IMG/VR virus record: IMGVR_UViG_3300040960_001030
Coordinates: 1 to 22,114 of that record
DNA from: a virus
Reading direction: 5' to 3' (one strand)
Length of the DNA stretch: 22,114 nucleotides
The translations under genes were made by a program, and so were the position numbers. This document shows positions 14,793 to 20,827 of the stretch, in pieces (the first letter of the stretch is position 1; every line of letters starts with the position of its first letter). Under the pieces are notes generated by a model. The model was not told the origin of the DNA. It did not search any database and worked only from the letters and a program-made list of their open reading frames with translations.

Positions 14793-16486
14793 AGCGCCTC
14801 CTCCTCAGGCGGCGTGTACTCGCTGAGCCGTCCAGTCTCCATGTCGTAGAGCAGGTGACCGGCTGGTCCGGTGATGCCACTGAAGCGATTCTTAAGCACG
14901 CGAATGCGCGTGGTGTTGCGTTCAGTTGCACTTTCAGCTTGGCCGTTACGCTCCAAGCCGATTACAAAGTCGCTGAGCTGAGCGATGGACGCACTGCCCC
15001 GCAGTTGCGACACAGACGTAACCGCTCCATCCTCGTGGCCCTTGCCGTCAGGGCGCTTGAGGTGTGACACAGCGAACAGCACAATGCCCGTGTCCTGCGT
15101 AAGCGTGCGCAGCTTAGTCATGATTTCGTCAAGGGCTTTACGCTCGTCGCCTTGCTGCCCAGCAGAAACCAGGATTGATATATGGTCAAGGACGATGACG
15201 TTACAGTCCAGCGCCTTAGCCATGAAGCGTACACGGGACACAACATCGTCAACGCTAGCGCCAATGTCGAAGCCAGCGTCCATGATGAACAGCCTGTCGT
15301 CCCCATACACACGGTCGTAGCAGTCTAGCCAGTCCTGAGAGCCACGTTCCACCTTGCTGATGGGCAGATGTAGCGGGGTTTCTAGGTCCACGCTCATGAA
15401 GCCTTCAGCGGTACGCTCGACGCTCTCCTCCATGAACAGGCAGCCGATACGATTGTCCGTGGTGTTCTTGATGTGCATCACAATCTCACGCAGGATGGAC
15501 GATTTGCCCAGCCCGCTACCTGCCGTGATGGTGACCAGCTCCGTAGGGCGGAAGCCGTAGGTTAGTTCATTCAGCTTAGTCCACGGGTAGTCGCCAAGCT
15601 TGCGTGGCTTAGGCGCTAGCAAGCGCTCAAGCAGCTCCTCCTTGGACAGCACACCCTTCGGCGTATACAGCGACGCCTGCCAGAACGCATCCGTAAACTC
15701 CTTCTTACGGCCAGCCTTGAGGTAGTCGCACGCATCCTTGCCAAGCCGTGCGTCAAGCTTCATGACACGCAGCTTACCAGCGAATACTTCAGCAGCTTTC
15801 TCAATGCCTTCGCGTCCTGGTTCGTCAGCGTCAAAGCACAAGATGATTTCATCGAAGCCATCAAGGAAATTGTACGCTGCCTTGAAGTCACGCCCTGCAC
15901 CAGCAGCGCCAGACTTTAGGGACACCACAGGCGACTTACCATCGAACAGTTGATTAGCCGCAATGGCGTCAAGCTCACCTTCAGTGACCACGATACGCCG
16001 CTGCTCGTGGTTACCGTAACGCTGCTGACCAAAGAGGCCAGCGTCCTTGGTGTTACCTACAACAGTGAAACCTTTGGTGCTGACGGTGCGTACCTTGAAG
16101 CCGATAGGCTGGCTGCTGTCTTCACCAAAGTAGGGATAGTAATGCTTATCTCCGTCAACAATAACACCGTAATGTTTGGCGTACGTTGACGTAATGTTGC
16201 GCTCTGGGATGCTAGACGCAGGCGCTTCGGCCCACTTAGCAATCAAGCGCTCAAGCTCTAGGTCTTTCGTAAGTGTTACGCTAGGTGTGTCGATAGGTTT
16301 CTCCGTGCCGAAGGAACGCTCCGGTTTGATGAACGGTACGGTGTTGTCGTTACGTGGCGCTGGCGTGTGCTTCTCGCAAGCGAAACAAAACTTACTACCG
16401 TTACTGTATACTGCGTTAGCGTCGCTGCTACCGCAAGCTTCACAGCCCTCGTGTTTAACGAAGGTAGATTCGCTAGTGTTATACAT
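14789..16486 (-). CDS. Bifunctional primase-helicase (T7 gp4 / Twinkle-like)
   Basis: 565 residues. An N-terminal zinc ribbon has C15-x-x-C18 and C34-x-x-C37. The TOPRIM primase core has E169 (VTEGELDA) and D219-A-D221 (CFDADEPG). After a linker (~275-300) comes a DnaB/RecA-type helicase: Walker A GSGLGKS (323-329), an E353/E354 segment (FMEES), Walker B D434 (VIVLDH), the SQLRGSASIAQLSD segment (493-506), and R534 (LKNRFSG), probably the arginine finger. It unwinds DNA as a hexameric ring and primes the lagging strand with the neighbouring polymerase. ATG 16486 has GGAGG five bases upstream and is first gene behind the promoter at 16511-16539. Its full primase set with zinc ribbon implies it can make primers itself. 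Confidence 0.96.
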   Translation of the reverse strand: MYNTSESTFVKHEGCEACGSSDANAVYSNGSKFCFACEKHTPAPRNDNTVPFIKPERSFGTEKPIDTPSVTLTKDLELERLIAKWAEAPASSIPERNITSTYAKHYGVIVDGDKHYYPYFGEDSSQPIGFKVRTVSTKGFTVVGNTKDAGLFGQQRYGNHEQRRIVVTEGELDAIAANQLFDGKSPVVSLKSGAAGAGRDFKAAYNFLDGFDEIILCFDADEPGREGIEKAAEVFAGKLRVMKLDARLGKDACDYLKAGRKKEFTDAFWQASLYTPKGVLSKEELLERLLAPKPRKLGDYPWTKLNELTYGFRPTELVTITAGSGLGKSSILREIVMHIKNTTDNRIGCLFMEESVERTAEGFMSVDLETPLHLPISKVERGSQDWLDCYDRVYGDDRLFIMDAGFDIGASVDDVVSRVRFMAKALDCNVIVLDHISILVSAGQQGDERKALDEIMTKLRTLTQDTGIVLFAVSHLKRPDGKGHEDGAVTSVSQLRGSASIAQLSDFVIGLERNGQAESATERNTTRIRVLKNRFSGITGPAGHLLYDMETGRLSEYTPPEEEAL

Positions 16487-16510
16487 TGTGTCCTCCGTAA
16501 AGGGCCTAAT

Positions 16511-16539
16511 ATTTTATCATGAATCGGAGCAAAAGTCAA
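16511..16539 (-). promoter_or_regulatory. Sigma70-like extended -10 promoter for primase-helicase and RNR
   Basis: On the - strand TTGACT (16534-16539, 5/6) and TAAAAT (16511-16516, 5/6) are 17 bases apart with TG-A just before the -10. The -35 box contains the TGA stop of the upstream gene. CATGATAAAATA is identical to the promoter before the HTH gene. The transcript would start about 20 bases before the primase-helicase ATG. Confidence 0.82.
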
Positions 16540-16721
16540 CGCTCAATCATCGACATCAAGAGGTTAGCCACTTTCTCTCCATACTCTTTAGTGATGTCAC
16601 GCATTGCAATTGTGGAGTCAGTCTCCGGGTTTGCTAGGTAGTGGTACAGTTCCTCCAGTTCTGGGCGTGTAATGTCCGTGTAGTGGTTACGTTCAGGCCC
16701 ACTCGTCGTAGTCGTGGTCAT
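16536..16721 (-). CDS. Hypothetical protein, 61 residues
   Basis: Not recognised. ATG 16721 has AGGAG ten bases upstream; a longer frame to 16880 is a shadow of the preceding gene. After a Thr run (MTTTTTSG) the protein is acidic and helical (ELEELYHYLANPETD, then MRDITKEYGEKVANLLMSMIE). It overlaps the end of the upstream gene by 29 bases, and its stop is part of the -35 box of the next promoter, so it is the last gene of the early leftward block. Confidence 0.65.
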   Translation of the reverse strand: MTTTTTSGPERNHYTDITRPELEELYHYLANPETDSTIAMRDITKEYGEKVANLLMSMIER

Positions 16722-17103
16722 CGTCGATGCGCTCCTCAGTGTCGTCATCATTGTAGTCTTTAAAGAAGTCCTGCTCAGCACGGCTGCGCAGCGGCCCGTC
16801 ACCGTGCATGTGTACGTCGTTACCATCCACCATGGAGTAGTCCCCGGACGTGGCAGACAGCAGCGCAAAGCGAGCGTCACGCGTGTCCTCCATGGTGTCC
16901 CAGGTTGTGGTGTCCATGACGGTTTCCAAGGTCAGCATCCTGTTCGCTACGCTACGGTTAGCTTCACGCTCAATGTTATGCTGCCGGTACTGCTCAGGCG
17001 TTATGGTTTGCACCGTGCCGCCTGCCGCCTCAAAGGCTGCGATGTCAGCGGCAAGGGCGCGGCGCTCCTCGTCCTTATCGTCGCGCTTCGTGTGTAGTGC
17101 CAT
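16693..17103 (-). CDS. Hypothetical acidic protein, 136 residues
   Basis: Not recognised. ATG 17103 with AGGAG six bases upstream. The N-terminal ~45 residues are charged and helical (KRDDKDEERRALAADIAAFEAAGG) followed by TVQTITPEQY, a pattern seen in short phage proteins of unknown role. The C-terminus is strongly acidic (DDDTEERIDDDHDYDEW), which resembles tails of DNA mimics or replisome-binding proteins, but such a role is only a guess. No membrane segment. Confidence 0.7.
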   Translation of the reverse strand: MALHTKRDDKDEERRALAADIAAFEAAGGTVQTITPEQYRQHNIEREANRSVANRMLTLETVMDTTTWDTMEDTRDARFALLSATSGDYSMVDGNDVHMHGDGPLRSRAEQDFFKDYNDDDTEERIDDDHDYDEWA

Positions 17104-17356
17104 GCCTCACTCCTATGCTCTGCCACGGCAGCGTGTTGATGCGTCCGTGTACTGTGCCCTTTACGTCACCGTGTATGTCACCGCCTACGCTGCCACCTAT
17201 GCTGCCCCAGACGCTGCCCTTGACGGTACCTTTGACGGTCAGGATGCGCCACTCCTTGCTCTTCGGCGTGTACTCAAAGTCAATCATATCCAGCACCTGC
17301 TCAAGCGTAGGGCGTGGGGCGTTAGGGTCTGGCTTTGTGACTTTATAGCTGCCCAT
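17075..17356 (-). CDS. Tetrapeptide-repeat protein 1
   Basis: 93 residues from ATG 17356, in TGATG overlap with the DUF551 stop and with GGAGG seven bases upstream; an in-frame start at 17440 is in shadow sequence. The N-terminus has PTLEQVLDMIDFEY, matching PTMQEVLELVAFD of the second repeat protein, so the two are paralogues. Residues 41-72 are eight units of V/I-x-G-x (VKGT VKGS VWGS IGGS VGGD IHGD VKGT VHGR). The C-terminus is basic (TLPWQSIGVRH). Regular V/I and Gly every four residues suggests a stacked beta arrangement. Proteins with similar G-x-V runs occur in other phages, from memory, without known function. Confidence 0.75.
   Translation of the reverse strand: MGSYKVTKPDPNAPRPTLEQVLDMIDFEYTPKSKEWRILTVKGTVKGSVWGSIGGSVGGDIHGDVKGTVHGRINTLPWQSIGVRHGTTHEARR
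17141..17236 (-). repeat. 12-bp tandem repeat array coding eight tetrapeptides
   Basis: Eight diverged 12-base units of the type (GTN)(NNN)(GGN)(RNN) encode residues 41-72 of repeat protein 1. Unit boundaries are codon-exact, so gain or loss of units would keep the frame. Confidence 0.75.
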
Positions 17357-17535
17357 CACTGCTCCTCCGGCGGTTCGGGTAGGGGCATCCAGTGGGTGGG
17401 TTTCCGGTAATCCCAGCCCGCCCACTTGCCCGACAACCAAAATGAGCTTTGGGCGTACATAAAGTACCCAAGGTTTATACCTAAAAGGATATGCTCACCA
17501 TCCCGTGGCGCTGTCTCAATCGGTTGCCAAGTCAT
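17356..17535 (-). CDS. DUF551 family protein
   Basis: 59 residues, ATG 17535 with GGAGGAGGAG just upstream and in ATGA overlap with the gene before. The DUF551 pattern is complete: W-Q-P-I-E-T-A-P-R-D-G at 3-13, ILLG, a Trp-rich middle, and the closing PTHWMPLPEPP at residues 46-56. The family is common in proteobacterial phages and prophages and has no established function. It sits between the two paralogous tetrapeptide-repeat genes. Confidence 0.9.
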   Translation of the reverse strand: MTWQPIETAPRDGEHILLGINLGYFMYAQSSFWLSGKWAGWDYRKPTHWMPLPEPPEEQ

Positions 17536-17942
17536 TGCTCCTCCTCCAACACCTTAATGGCTTCCTCCCCCCTGCCTTCTCGGATCAGGCGAATAGCGCG
17601 CTCTTTGGGGGTTTCCACAAATTGCCATTCACGCCCGTTGATTGTGCCCTGAACGTCGCCCCAGACGTTGCCCAAGACGTCGCCTTTGACACTGCCAAAG
17701 ACGCTGCCATAAACATTGGCCCAGACGCTGCCTTTGACGTTGCCTCCAACGTCGGCACAGACGCTGCCCCTGACGCAGCCCTGAACGTCGCCCCAGACAT
17801 CGCCACAGACCTTCTTCACGCGTAGGCTGCCATCCTTATCGCGATCAAACGCAACAAGCTCAAGCACTTCTTGCATCGTTGGTTCTTTCATTGCGAACTC
17901 TCCCTTTAGAGCAGCTATAAGTATGCGGTTCAATTCGTCCAT
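17532..17942 (-). CDS. Tetrapeptide-repeat protein 2
   Basis: 136 residues from ATG 17942, seven bases after a perfect AAGGAGG. GTG 17945 is too close to that SD. A second ATG at 17891 also has an SD (GGGAG) and would start just before PTMQEVL, so a shorter product is possible. Residues 45-104 are fifteen unbroken V-x-G-x units (VCGD VWGD VQGC ... VQGT INGR), twice the array of its paralogue. A helical C-terminus follows (ERAIRLIREGRGEEAIKVLEEE), which could mediate oligomerisation. It may form an elongated beta-solenoid-like rod or sheet, but no enzymatic motif is seen. The repeat carries several exposed aromatic residues at position 2 (W, Y, F). Confidence 0.78.
   Translation of the reverse strand: MDELNRILIAALKGEFAMKEPTMQEVLELVAFDRDKDGSLRVKKVCGDVWGDVQGCVRGSVCADVGGNVKGSVWANVYGSVFGSVKGDVLGNVWGDVQGTINGREWQFVETPKERAIRLIREGRGEEAIKVLEEEQ
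17631..17810 (-). repeat. 12-bp tandem repeat array coding fifteen tetrapeptides
   Basis: Fifteen consecutive 12-base units encode residues 45-104 of repeat protein 2. On the + strand the array reads as repeats like GACGYYGCCYWN. The units are diverged, so the array looks selected at protein level, not freshly expanded. Confidence 0.8.
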
Positions 17943-18247
17943 CACTTCTCCTCCTTTGCTTTTTCGATGGCGGCGTCCACTAGCCGGTCAACTTCGGCGA
18001 CCTCTGGCCATTCGGGACCGTTCCCACGATCCTCGCCAATCAGCATCCAGCCGCCGTCCCTGATCCACCTGTACCGTCTATCGTTCAGGTCCAGCTCTTC
18101 GATGCGGTCGGCTATGGCCTTTACAGACTCGGCGACATCGCAATGACAGTCAGGATCGTGCAAACGTCGGATTTTGTATGCGTCATGGCATCGGCACAGC
18201 ACAAGGTCTTGCAGTTCTGCGAGGGACTGCTTCACATCGTCACTCAT
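17942..18247 (-). CDS. Hypothetical protein, 101 residues (RYRW-type phage family)
   Basis: ATG 18247 with GGGAG six bases upstream; the longer frame to 18382 is shadow. Contains CRCHDAYKIRRLHDPDCHCD, a cluster of three Cys and three His that could bind zinc. It then has a helix (AESVKAIADRIEELD) leading to DRRYRWIRDGGWM and a C-terminal VDRLVDAAIEKA helix. The 'IEELxxxxxRYRWLRD ... LDxAIDxA' layout is shared by a common family of small phage proteins of unknown function (from memory). It belongs to the GATC-rich cassette together with the next upstream gene. Confidence 0.75.
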   Translation of the reverse strand: MSDDVKQSLAELQDLVLCRCHDAYKIRRLHDPDCHCDVAESVKAIADRIEELDLNDRRYRWIRDGGWMLIGEDRGNGPEWPEVAEVDRLVDAAIEKAKEEK

Positions 18248-18728
18248 GCTCCTCTCCCTTTGCTTTTGCGCGAGATGCATACCCGCAGACGGGGCAGTAA
18301 AAGACAACGCTCGCGTACTCGCCGTTTTCAACCCACAGCTTTCCATCTTCGTCCTCAAAGCAGACGTCAACGGCTTCCCCATGGCCTCCTGATTGTGAGT
18401 GCAGCTCGCAACGATGCCGCTCCTGCGGACCGCCGTTGACCCTCACCGTATGCCCCTTTGCTTTTGTGATAGCGGCGCGGGTTTTGTTGAGCAGCTTGAT
18501 CAGCCTAGGATCGTCATCAGCGCCAAACATCTTGATGAAATCCACAAGCGCCTCCAGCAGATCAGGCGCCGCAGCGATGAGGCGGGCGTCTTCTTCCCGC
18601 CCGATGGCGCCCCAAACCGCTTCAGGATCGCTCGCCGTTGCGACCCAACATTCGGCTTCCGGCGATCGGATGTCGTACCCATCGATCAATTCATAAACGA
18701 CCCACGGCCCCGGTGTGTGTTTACTCAT
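18240..18728 (-). CDS. HTPGPW-family protein fused to a zinc-ribbon module
   Basis: 162 residues, ATG 18728 in ATGA overlap. Residues 1-92 form the widespread phage HTPGPW module: KHTPGPWVV at 3-11, a short beta segment, EDARLIAAAPDLLEALVDF (46-64) and RAAITKAKG (84-92), where relatives normally stop. Residues ~103-162 are a second module, RHRC, VDVCF, KLWVENGEYASVVFYCPVCGY, a CxxC zinc-ribbon unit that in other phages is a separate small protein. The joint protein therefore looks like an in-frame fusion. Both modules lack a known function. It is part of a stretch with unusual GATC density, implying recent transfer. Confidence 0.83.
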   Translation of the reverse strand: MSKHTPGPWVVYELIDGYDIRSPEAECWVATASDPEAVWGAIGREEDARLIAAAPDLLEALVDFIKMFGADDDPRLIKLLNKTRAAITKAKGHTVRVNGGPQERHRCELHSQSGGHGEAVDVCFEDEDGKLWVENGEYASVVFYCPVCGYASRAKAKGEEHE

Positions 18729-18907
18729 TGCTCCTCCTCGCTACTCTCCGTAGCCTCAAGTCCCACCTCTATGGCACGCAGCACGCCCAAGCTAAGGAAA
18801 GCTTGCGCTGCTTTGCTGTCCATGTCAAGCACCACCGTAGCGCTGCCGTCTTCGTTCTCCACTACGTCAATCACCTCGACGTGAAACTCTTCATTCTGCT
18901 TGTTCAT
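18725..18907 (-). CDS. Small acidic conserved phage protein, 60 residues
   Basis: ATG 18907, seven bases after GGGAG; ATG 18913 is only one base from that SD, and the frame up to 18952 is shadow. Strands (FHVEVIDVVENEDGSATVVLDM) precede a helix (SKAAQAFLSLGVLRAIEVGLEA). Short phage proteins with this 'VEVxxxxEDGSAxVxxDM...A...L..xGxLRAIE' order are found in several marine phages as I recall, of unknown function. It overlaps both neighbours. Confidence 0.75.
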   Translation of the reverse strand: MNKQNEEFHVEVIDVVENEDGSATVVLDMDSKAAQAFLSLGVLRAIEVGLEATESSEEEQ

Positions 18908-19190
18908 ACGCATACTCCCACGCTTCGCGCAGTTCTTCGTAAAGGTGCACAAGGTCTGACATTAAAAAGTCTACATAAAAACAATTGATTGGCCTAATGT
19001 CGATGCCCTTCTCGTCAAACATTTCAGAGCATCTAATCTCAGCGATGCCCCCATCGCCGTCTGTATACAGAATGGCGGCGCCGCCAGAATAGCGCCAGTC
19101 GGTCCTCTCCATGTTCTGCGCCCAGTCCATAAGCGCCTGCTCTGATTCAAAACCGTAACGCTCAAGCAAGTCTTTACTGATGCCTTCCAT
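18891..19190 (-). CDS. Hypothetical protein, 99 residues
   Basis: Not recognised. ATG 19190 in TGATG overlap with the upstream gene and GGAGGAG five bases before it; the adjoining GTG 19193 is less well spaced. Acidic, mixed alpha/beta: a helix (KDLLERYGFESEQALMDWAQNM), a beta hairpin (GGAAILYTDGDGGIAEIRC), and a C-terminal helix (SDLVHLYEELREAWEYAYEQ). No motif pointing to activity. It overlaps the next gene's start by 17 bases. Confidence 0.72.
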   Translation of the reverse strand: MEGISKDLLERYGFESEQALMDWAQNMERTDWRYSGGAAILYTDGDGGIAEIRCSEMFDEKGIDIRPINCFYVDFLMSDLVHLYEELREAWEYAYEQAE

Positions 19191-19369
19191 CACTGCTCCT
19201 CCTCGTCAGCGTCCAGCATAACTTCAAGCGTATCAATAGCTTGCGCAATGTCAAGTAGCAAACGCGCTTCGTTGTCGGTGAGCTGATGCTCGACAACACG
19301 AAGCACAGCGTACGCGTTGGACAGTAGGTCAGCGGCACGGGCGCGTGCGTCAGTCAGTCGTGGGGTCAT
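19190..19369 (-). CDS. Small helical protein, 59 residues
   Basis: Not recognised. ATG 19369 with GGAG seven bases upstream, and TGA at 19190-19192 in TGATG overlap with the next gene. Almost wholly helical and amphipathic (TDARARAADLLSNAYAVLRVVEHQ, then NEARLLLDIAQAIDTLEVML), like a two-helix hairpin, with an acidic end. It fills what would otherwise be a 180-base gap in the operon. Confidence 0.68.
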   Translation of the reverse strand: MTPRLTDARARAADLLSNAYAVLRVVEHQLTDNEARLLLDIAQAIDTLEVMLDADEEEQ

Positions 19370-19457
19370 TCCAGCTCTCCTTAATCCATTCGTCGTAAGT
19401 TAAGAAACATTTCCGGTGATAGGACCAGAACCGACACTGCTTGTACACATCAGACAT
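19350..19457 (-). CDS. Possible 35-residue peptide gene
   Basis: ATG 19457 has GGAG six bases upstream and TGA at 19350-19352, overlapping the next gene's start. The peptide has CRFWSYHRKCFLTYDEWIKESW, rich in aromatic residues with two Cys, more structured than chance coding. It is the only plausible content of the gap 19370-19487. No known family recognised. Confidence 0.42.
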   Translation of the reverse strand: MSDVYKQCRFWSYHRKCFLTYDEWIKESWNDPTTD

Positions 19458-19487
19458 ACCATTCTCCATTACCAGTAATTAATTCAC

Positions 19488-19814
19488 TCATAACGCTATC
19501 ATCCTATGGTTGATAATGACTTGCACCGTCACGTCCCAATCGGTGGAATAAGCATACGCTGCGGCCATTTGTTTTGCAATCTCAATGACACGCTCGCGCA
19601 CGTCACCGTTCACGTGGTCGGACCAAAACGGTATGGTGATGACGGGCTCTCTGCTACAGTCGCAGTAAATCTTTATCAGAGCGTCCATATCGAAGCTCTC
19701 AGGCGACGTAAAGGGGTTAGGCATAGGACCGTACTGCCTAGCCTCAGCGGCCCGCACAGCGGCTTCTGCGGCGTCCTGCCCTGCCTGGATTAGTTCTGCT
19801 GTCGTCATGGTCAT
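19488..19814 (-). CDS. Hypothetical protein, 108 residues
   Basis: ATG 19814 with AAGGAG six bases upstream; a second ATG at 19808 is in frame. N-terminal Ala-rich helix (AELIQAGQDAAEAAVRAAEARQ), then a Pro-containing loop (YGPMPNPFTSPESFDMD), a CDCSREPVITIPFW segment, and VRERVIEIAKQMAAAYAYSTDWDVTVQVII. Family not recognised; soluble, slightly acidic. It follows a 38-base gap, so it is one of the few genes in the region not overlapping its upstream neighbour. Confidence 0.7.
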   Translation of the reverse strand: MTMTTAELIQAGQDAAEAAVRAAEARQYGPMPNPFTSPESFDMDALIKIYCDCSREPVITIPFWSDHVNGDVRERVIEIAKQMAAAYAYSTDWDVTVQVIINHRMIAL

Positions 19815-19852
19815 GGGTTGCTCCTTTGCTTTTGCACTAAGTCAGTCACGGC

Positions 19853-20050
19853 TCAAGCCCCGTACCAGTCCAGCACGCGCTCAAGCGCTTTTACCAAACG
19901 CTTCACTTGCTTCCTGTCCTCGTCGTAGTCGAAAGAGAACGTCCCCACCCTGCCCTCTTCCAAGTCCTGCTTAAAATAGCTAAGCTGTGCGGACAGCTCT
20001 TTGATTATGATGTCGTTTAATTGCTCGTCGCATATTTCAATGGTCATCAT
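19853..20050 (-). CDS. Small conserved phage protein, 65 residues
   Basis: ATG 20050 with CGGAG eight bases upstream. The order 'mTIEI.DEQLNDIIIKELSAQLSYFKQDLE', an acidic turn (FDYDEDRKQVKRLVKALERVLDWY) and a short length match a widespread family of phage proteins of unknown function in which a beta start leads to two helices with a 'D...KxLxxALxxVLxWY' close. First gene after the 115-bp gap with direct repeats, so it may be under separate control. Confidence 0.78.
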   Translation of the reverse strand: MMTIEICDEQLNDIIIKELSAQLSYFKQDLEEGRVGTFSFDYDEDRKQVKRLVKALERVLDWYGA

Positions 20051-20165
20051 AGCTTACACTCCGTTTGAACTGTTAAGTAATCCTTACACGTTGCACTTTA
20101 CTGCGCATAGTTTGCGGTGATTCGCGCACTTTTCTGCGCATAGCGTGGGCCGTAGCGGCACACAC
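20051..20165. promoter_or_regulatory. Intergenic control stretch with 18-bp direct repeats
   Basis: The longest gene-free gap inside the early operon. GCACTTTWCTGCGCATAG occurs at 20093-20110 and 20126-20143 (17/18 identical, 33 bases apart). The second copy also allows a GCGCA/TGCGC hairpin (20124-20128 with 20135-20139). A GCCGTAGCG motif is at 20149-20157. I find no convincing -35/-10 pair on the - strand. Probably operator or transcript-control sites. Confidence 0.6.
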
Positions 20166-20450
20166 TCACAGCCCATACTCTTCCTGCCAGTCCGTTATAG
20201 CTTCCATGTAGTCGTCAATAGCTTGATAATACTTCGCGTCTAGCGCTGCCGCCAGCTCCTCTTCAAAGCCCGTGAAGCGCTTGCCAATGGCCAGCAGCAG
20301 CGGCGTCAGGTCGTCGCCTATGGGAATGTACAGCTCGTCTGAATCGCCTGCCGCTATGGTTTCGCGGAGCCACTCTTGCGCCAACCCTTCCCGAATCTTA
20401 GCTTTCTCGCATAGCCATTCGTAGTTGTCGTCATAGTCTATATTAGCCAT
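20166..20450 (-). CDS. Hypothetical acidic protein, 94 residues
   Basis: Not recognised. ATG 20450 with GAGG eight bases upstream, overlapping the upstream stop by eight bases. Acidic, helical: DNYEWLCEKAKIREGLAQEWLRETIAAGD, an SDELYIPIGDDLTPLLLAIGKRF middle and a C-terminal helix (DAKYYQAIDDYMEAITDWQEEY). No transmembrane segment. The leader sequence GAGGGCAGCACA before its ATG is identical to that before the gene at 21182-21349, a duplicated initiation site. Confidence 0.7.
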   Translation of the reverse strand: MANIDYDDNYEWLCEKAKIREGLAQEWLRETIAAGDSDELYIPIGDDLTPLLLAIGKRFTGFEEELAAALDAKYYQAIDDYMEAITDWQEEYGL

Positions 20451-20658
20451 TGTGCTGCCCTCTTTGCTTTCGATTCTTGAAGCGCTCGCGCACCATCAAT
20501 ATAAAGTTTATTGCCGTGAGCGCTGGCCCAAGTGTTATGATTAGCACATACTCCCACACATTGAAAGTGTCACGCTTGTTCTCGAAGTCTTCGGCCCACA
20601 TGGCGAGCGCGCACACTATCCCAAGGGCAAGATAAACAGTTAAAGCATTGATTTCCAT
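20443..20658 (-). CDS. Small membrane protein, two predicted transmembrane helices
   Basis: 71 residues, ATG 20658 with AGGA upstream. Hydrophobic segments at about residues 5-21 (ALTVYLALGIVCALAMW) and 36-56 (YVLIITLGPALTAINFILMV) are joined by an acidic loop (AEDFENKRDTF), with a basic C-terminus (RERFKNRKQRG). By the positive-inside rule both ends may be cytoplasmic. Small early membrane proteins in phages include superinfection-exclusion and holin-like proteins; neither can be assigned. Confidence 0.75.
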   Translation of the reverse strand: MEINALTVYLALGIVCALAMWAEDFENKRDTFNVWEYVLIITLGPALTAINFILMVRERFKNRKQRGQHNG

Positions 20659-20668
20659 AGTGTTTTCC

Positions 20669-20827
20669 TCACAGTGTAAACAGTAGCGATACAGCTAGCC
20701 ACCATGTCCCAAGCAGTAGCGAAGCGGCGGCGGTGATGGTCAGGGCCGCGATGGTCATTCCGGCCCATGCTGCCCAGCGATTAAGCCGGGCCTGTCGTTC
20801 GTATTCCTTGCGTGCTGCGGCGTTCAT
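20669..20827 (-). CDS. Small membrane protein, 52 residues
   Basis: ATG 20827 overlaps the upstream TGA (ATGA) and has a perfect AGGAGG seven bases before it; TGA at 20669-20671. A charged N-terminus (RKEYERQARLNR) precedes a continuous hydrophobic stretch from residue 18 to the end (AAWAGMTIAALTITAAASLL, then GTWWLAVSLLFTL), enough for one or two membrane helices with the N-terminus inside. Pairs with the next membrane gene only 10 bases downstream; they may act together. Confidence 0.7.
   Translation of the reverse strand: MNAAARKEYERQARLNRWAAWAGMTIAALTITAAASLLLGTWWLAVSLLFTL

Noticed and set aside
17141-17810. Tandem repeats as a CRISPR array
   Set aside because: Units are 12 bp, contiguous, in frame and without spacers; they are coding repeats.
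17505-17825. + strand frame with repeated DAA/DVA units
   Set aside because: Antisense reflection of the 12-bp repeat array of tetrapeptide protein 2; no SD and opposite to all neighbouring genes.
19450-19491. 13-codon frame in ATGA overlap after the 108-residue gene
   Set aside because: Too short to judge; could be a leader that carries ribosomes to the 35-codon frame, but nothing supports a separate product.
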